DNA from: an uncultured Lachnospiraceae bacterium
GTDB taxonomy: Bacteria; Bacillota; Clostridia; Lachnospirales; Lachnospiraceae
Assembly (NCBI GenBank): GCA_910577115.1
Contig: CAJTMC010000003.1
Coordinates: 97,348-161,347 of the forward strand
Direction: 5' to 3'
Length of the DNA stretch: 64,000 nt
Positions 61,680-64,000 of the stretch are shown here, piece after piece. The notes below the pieces were generated by a model, which searched no databases, was not told the DNA's origin, and saw nothing but the letters and a program-made list of their open reading frames with translations. The stretch's first letter is position 1; each line of letters starts with the position of its first letter. Made by a program: the position numbers and the translations under genes.

Positions 61680-63854
61680 CTAATTTACCGCCTCATTATG
61701 TTCCTGAATGTACGCCAGTCTTTTCTGTTGTAATGTTTCAATCTCCCCGCAAATTGCAGCATATGCGTAGATTCTGATCGACTTCCAACCGGTAACTTTG
61801 CATCCCCACTCATTTAACGTCATCGTTGTTCCCTGATAATCCACATGCTTGTCATCCAGTAATGTCGCCTCCGAAGTTTCCGGTTTCATTGTAATATAAA
61901 TTTTATCTCCCGGTTTTATCAGTTCAAATTCGATGAGCTTGTCCATCTTGGGAAGCGCAGCCTCCGCTTTTTTCCGGCTGTTGGTTTGAATTTCTGCCAA
62001 ACTGACGGCAGGCGCAGGCAGACACGTATCAATCAGCACATTGATCAAATCACTGCTTCTTTTCATGATATCTTTATATGTACAAAAATCAGGATATTCT
62101 TTTAAGGAAATTAACGCATTCTGCCTGCCCGCATTTTTGTCTTTATAATAAATGCGTAAATTCCCGATTTTATTCAAAATGCTATGCGTGAATGTGTCAT
62201 AATCCATTCCGTCTACCACCAGGCTTTCCGGAAAATCATGCTGTGGCTTTAATACCAGCACTCCTGTTTCTTCATCTTTATAATACTGAAACTTATCTGA
62301 ATTTTTATTCGGTGTCTGTACCAGCAAATGATCCAGGCTAAATGCGGGGCTGAAGGAATTCAAAAGCGTATATGCCTGATCATAGGAGATTTTGACGGTT
62401 CCGTTTTCTTTTGAAACAGATTCGTACAGGGATAATAATGCGATTGTTAATTTCTTATTCTGTTCATAAGCATCTATCGAACCTAAATCAATTTTGAGTT
62501 TTTCCGCCGTAACGCCTTGTCTTAACAGCTCTGCGGCAATCGAATTGATGACCGCATCTTTTTCAATCTTACCCTTAGCATAGATATCATTCATGATTCC
62601 GGAAAACATGGAAATAGCGTCTTTACTGTCCCTCCCGCTTATGGTTAAAAACTTAATCATAAAGCCTACCGTTTCCGTTATAATATCCACAACGTCTTCC
62701 TTACTGAGTTTGCCTTCATGCAGCTCAATCAAGGTTCGCAAAAACAGTGCCTTTGGATGCTTATATGATATTTCCGTAAATACCTTATAGTAAAAGCGGA
62801 ATTTATTGTTTTTTACAAGCTCATATGCCTTTTGGGTTGAAGATAGCATATTATAAAATGCAACCTTATCAAACATATCGTCCAGCATTTTTTTGAAAGC
62901 TTCCGCTTCACTTGTTTCATTAAAATATGTGAGTAGTTCTTTTTTACTGATTGACTTAAAATTAACAATGGATATATTCTGCCTGTAAAAGCATAAATAC
63001 GCTTTAATATAGTTGTAAAGGTAATCATACAAATTATCATTTGTTTTAATAATCAATTCGCCCCAGCGCTCCAAATAGGTATTATAAGAGGCCTCATCAA
63101 GCTTAGAAAAAATATAGGTTTTGATTAAGTCAATTTCTTCGAGCTTTTTTCCTTTACTGTTAATTGATTCAAACATCGAAAAAACCTTATTCTCCCTACA
63201 GTTTGCTTCAATCACAATAAATTGAATGTACTGAAGAATATAGTCTGCAAAATCCAAAATGGCTTCGCTTGGATTCTCCGGTATTTTCGCACGCAGCGTA
63301 TCATAAATATTTTTGAAATTGTTGATAACGCGTTCCTCGAACCTTGATTGGCATTGGTATTTATTGCAATAATCCCAAATGTCTGTCGGATGGTCAAAAC
63401 AATGGTCGTACAAATTGGAAAAACATTTCTTCTCAATACTGTTTAGTGTAACTGCCTTTATTTCTTTTTGATATGCTCTGTTCACAAACTTCCATAGAGA
63501 TTTTTTTATATCCATCAGTGTGCTGTCTGTTTCGGAAATGTTTCTCGTTAATGCCAATGAATATAGTGCCAGTAAAATCAACGAAAAACTTGTAATTCTC
63601 TGCTGTCCGTCGATGATATCATATTTTGTGATTAATCCGTTAATTTTATCATTTTTGTCATACACAATGATATTGCCGGTATAATATCCGTCCTCTTTTC
63701 CGTCTGATTCATATACATCAAAGATATCGTTCAAAAGAACGTCTATCTGTTCTTTATCCCACGAATATGGTCTTTGATAAACCGGTACATTATAGACTGA
63801 TTTCAACAGATTCTCTAAATTCCACATGTGTGGATCAAGTATTTGTCTGGACAT
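61680..63854 (-). CDS. DUF262 (GmrS/DndB-like) protein with degenerate DUF1524 region
   Basis: 724 residues. N-terminal ParB-like DUF262 domain: VPVYQRPYSWDKEQ (about 23-36) and DIIDGQQRITS (about 80-90), the nucleotide-binding and hydrolysis motifs. Middle is helical. About residues 500-600 hold SLDHLLVQTP, and IGNLRIYYKDKNAGRQN, resembling the GmrD HNH nuclease region (HxxPQ, IGNL) but with the HNH histidine pattern weak. C-terminal about 80 residues (KIYITMKPE, DYQGTTMTLNEWGCK) resemble the DUF4357 module of restriction-linked proteins. GGGAG precedes the start. Probably a type IV-like restriction factor. Confidence 0.8.
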   Translation of the reverse strand: MSRQILDPHMWNLENLLKSVYNVPVYQRPYSWDKEQIDVLLNDIFDVYESDGKEDGYYTGNIIVYDKNDKINGLITKYDIIDGQQRITSFSLILLALYSLALTRNISETDSTLMDIKKSLWKFVNRAYQKEIKAVTLNSIEKKCFSNLYDHCFDHPTDIWDYCNKYQCQSRFEERVINNFKNIYDTLRAKIPENPSEAILDFADYILQYIQFIVIEANCRENKVFSMFESINSKGKKLEEIDLIKTYIFSKLDEASYNTYLERWGELIIKTNDNLYDYLYNYIKAYLCFYRQNISIVNFKSISKKELLTYFNETSEAEAFKKMLDDMFDKVAFYNMLSSTQKAYELVKNNKFRFYYKVFTEISYKHPKALFLRTLIELHEGKLSKEDVVDIITETVGFMIKFLTISGRDSKDAISMFSGIMNDIYAKGKIEKDAVINSIAAELLRQGVTAEKLKIDLGSIDAYEQNKKLTIALLSLYESVSKENGTVKISYDQAYTLLNSFSPAFSLDHLLVQTPNKNSDKFQYYKDEETGVLVLKPQHDFPESLVVDGMDYDTFTHSILNKIGNLRIYYKDKNAGRQNALISLKEYPDFCTYKDIMKRSSDLINVLIDTCLPAPAVSLAEIQTNSRKKAEAALPKMDKLIEFELIKPGDKIYITMKPETSEATLLDDKHVDYQGTTMTLNEWGCKVTGWKSIRIYAYAAICGEIETLQQKRLAYIQEHNEAVN

Positions 63855-64000
63855 TTTTTCTCTCCCTCGTATTCTATATTTTTAGATAATTGTTAAATTG
63901 CCAACCCCATTGATTTTACTGGGATTTATTGCTTTTTCTATATAAATTTTCTCTCCGCCTATGGTAAAATGGAGTTACCAAACCAACATTTTCACACAAA

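Noticed and set aside
1..64000. CRISPR arrays, tRNA or rRNA genes, insertion sequences, prophage genes
   Set aside because: Read for direct-repeat arrays, cloverleaf-type sequence and transposase or phage motifs; none were convincing. A dedicated scan (tRNAscan-SE, IS search) would settle small cases.

Overview
The window looks like chromosomal DNA from a spore-forming, probably motile member of the Clostridia, most likely Lachnospiraceae. That placement is an inference from gene content: a spoIIID gene, a SPOCS/LysM protein, a class 1B dihydroorotate dehydrogenase pair, YtfQ-type sugar transport with a YesM/YesN-type two-component system, Gram-positive ribosome binding sites and moderate G+C. 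No rRNA, tRNA, CRISPR array, insertion sequence or prophage was recognised. About 50 protein genes are present, mostly on the minus strand.

Left part (1-12 kb): a partial AAA-ATPase gene, an aconitase-family hydratase, and a two-gene unit made of a 1597-residue helicase (DnaQ-like exonuclease + RecQ + UvrD in one chain) followed by a 1187-residue TPR protein with a degenerate J domain. This pair is the best candidate for an undescribed system. 12-17 kb: spoIIID, a MarR-MATE efflux operon with a clear sigma-A promoter and a long palindromic operator, class II fructose-bisphosphate aldolase, and thrH.

16.5-27.4 kb: response regulator and histidine kinase upstream of a galactofuranose-type ABC transporter (binding protein, ATPase, two permeases, second binding protein) with hairpins at two internal junctions, then a DHH phosphoesterase. 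27.4-32 kb: a cobalamin riboswitch followed by a decayed lipoprotein gene that looks like a cobaltochelatase (cbiK) remnant, a surface protein and a BtuFCD-type importer. 32-48.5 kb: proline/sodium symporter, FAD oxidoreductase, hybrid histidine kinase, an unknown protein behind a sigma-D-like promoter, SPOCS/LysM protein, pyrD/pyrK, glycogen phosphorylase, a split chromate transporter and a chemoreceptor.

48.5-64 kb: a tfoX-like remnant, mutY, acetyltransferases, iron alcohol dehydrogenase, a zinc-ribbon membrane protein with two RlaP/YcgL-like nucleotidyltransferases, a CAT-like acetyltransferase, a FadR-type regulator, and at the right edge RecQ, a PIN/NYN-like protein, an XRE regulator and a DUF262 (GmrS-like) protein. 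The last four resemble a small genome-defence neighbourhood. Two genes (cbiK-like, tfoX-like) have lost their middles while keeping both ends, so recent reductive deletion seems to have shaped this stretch.
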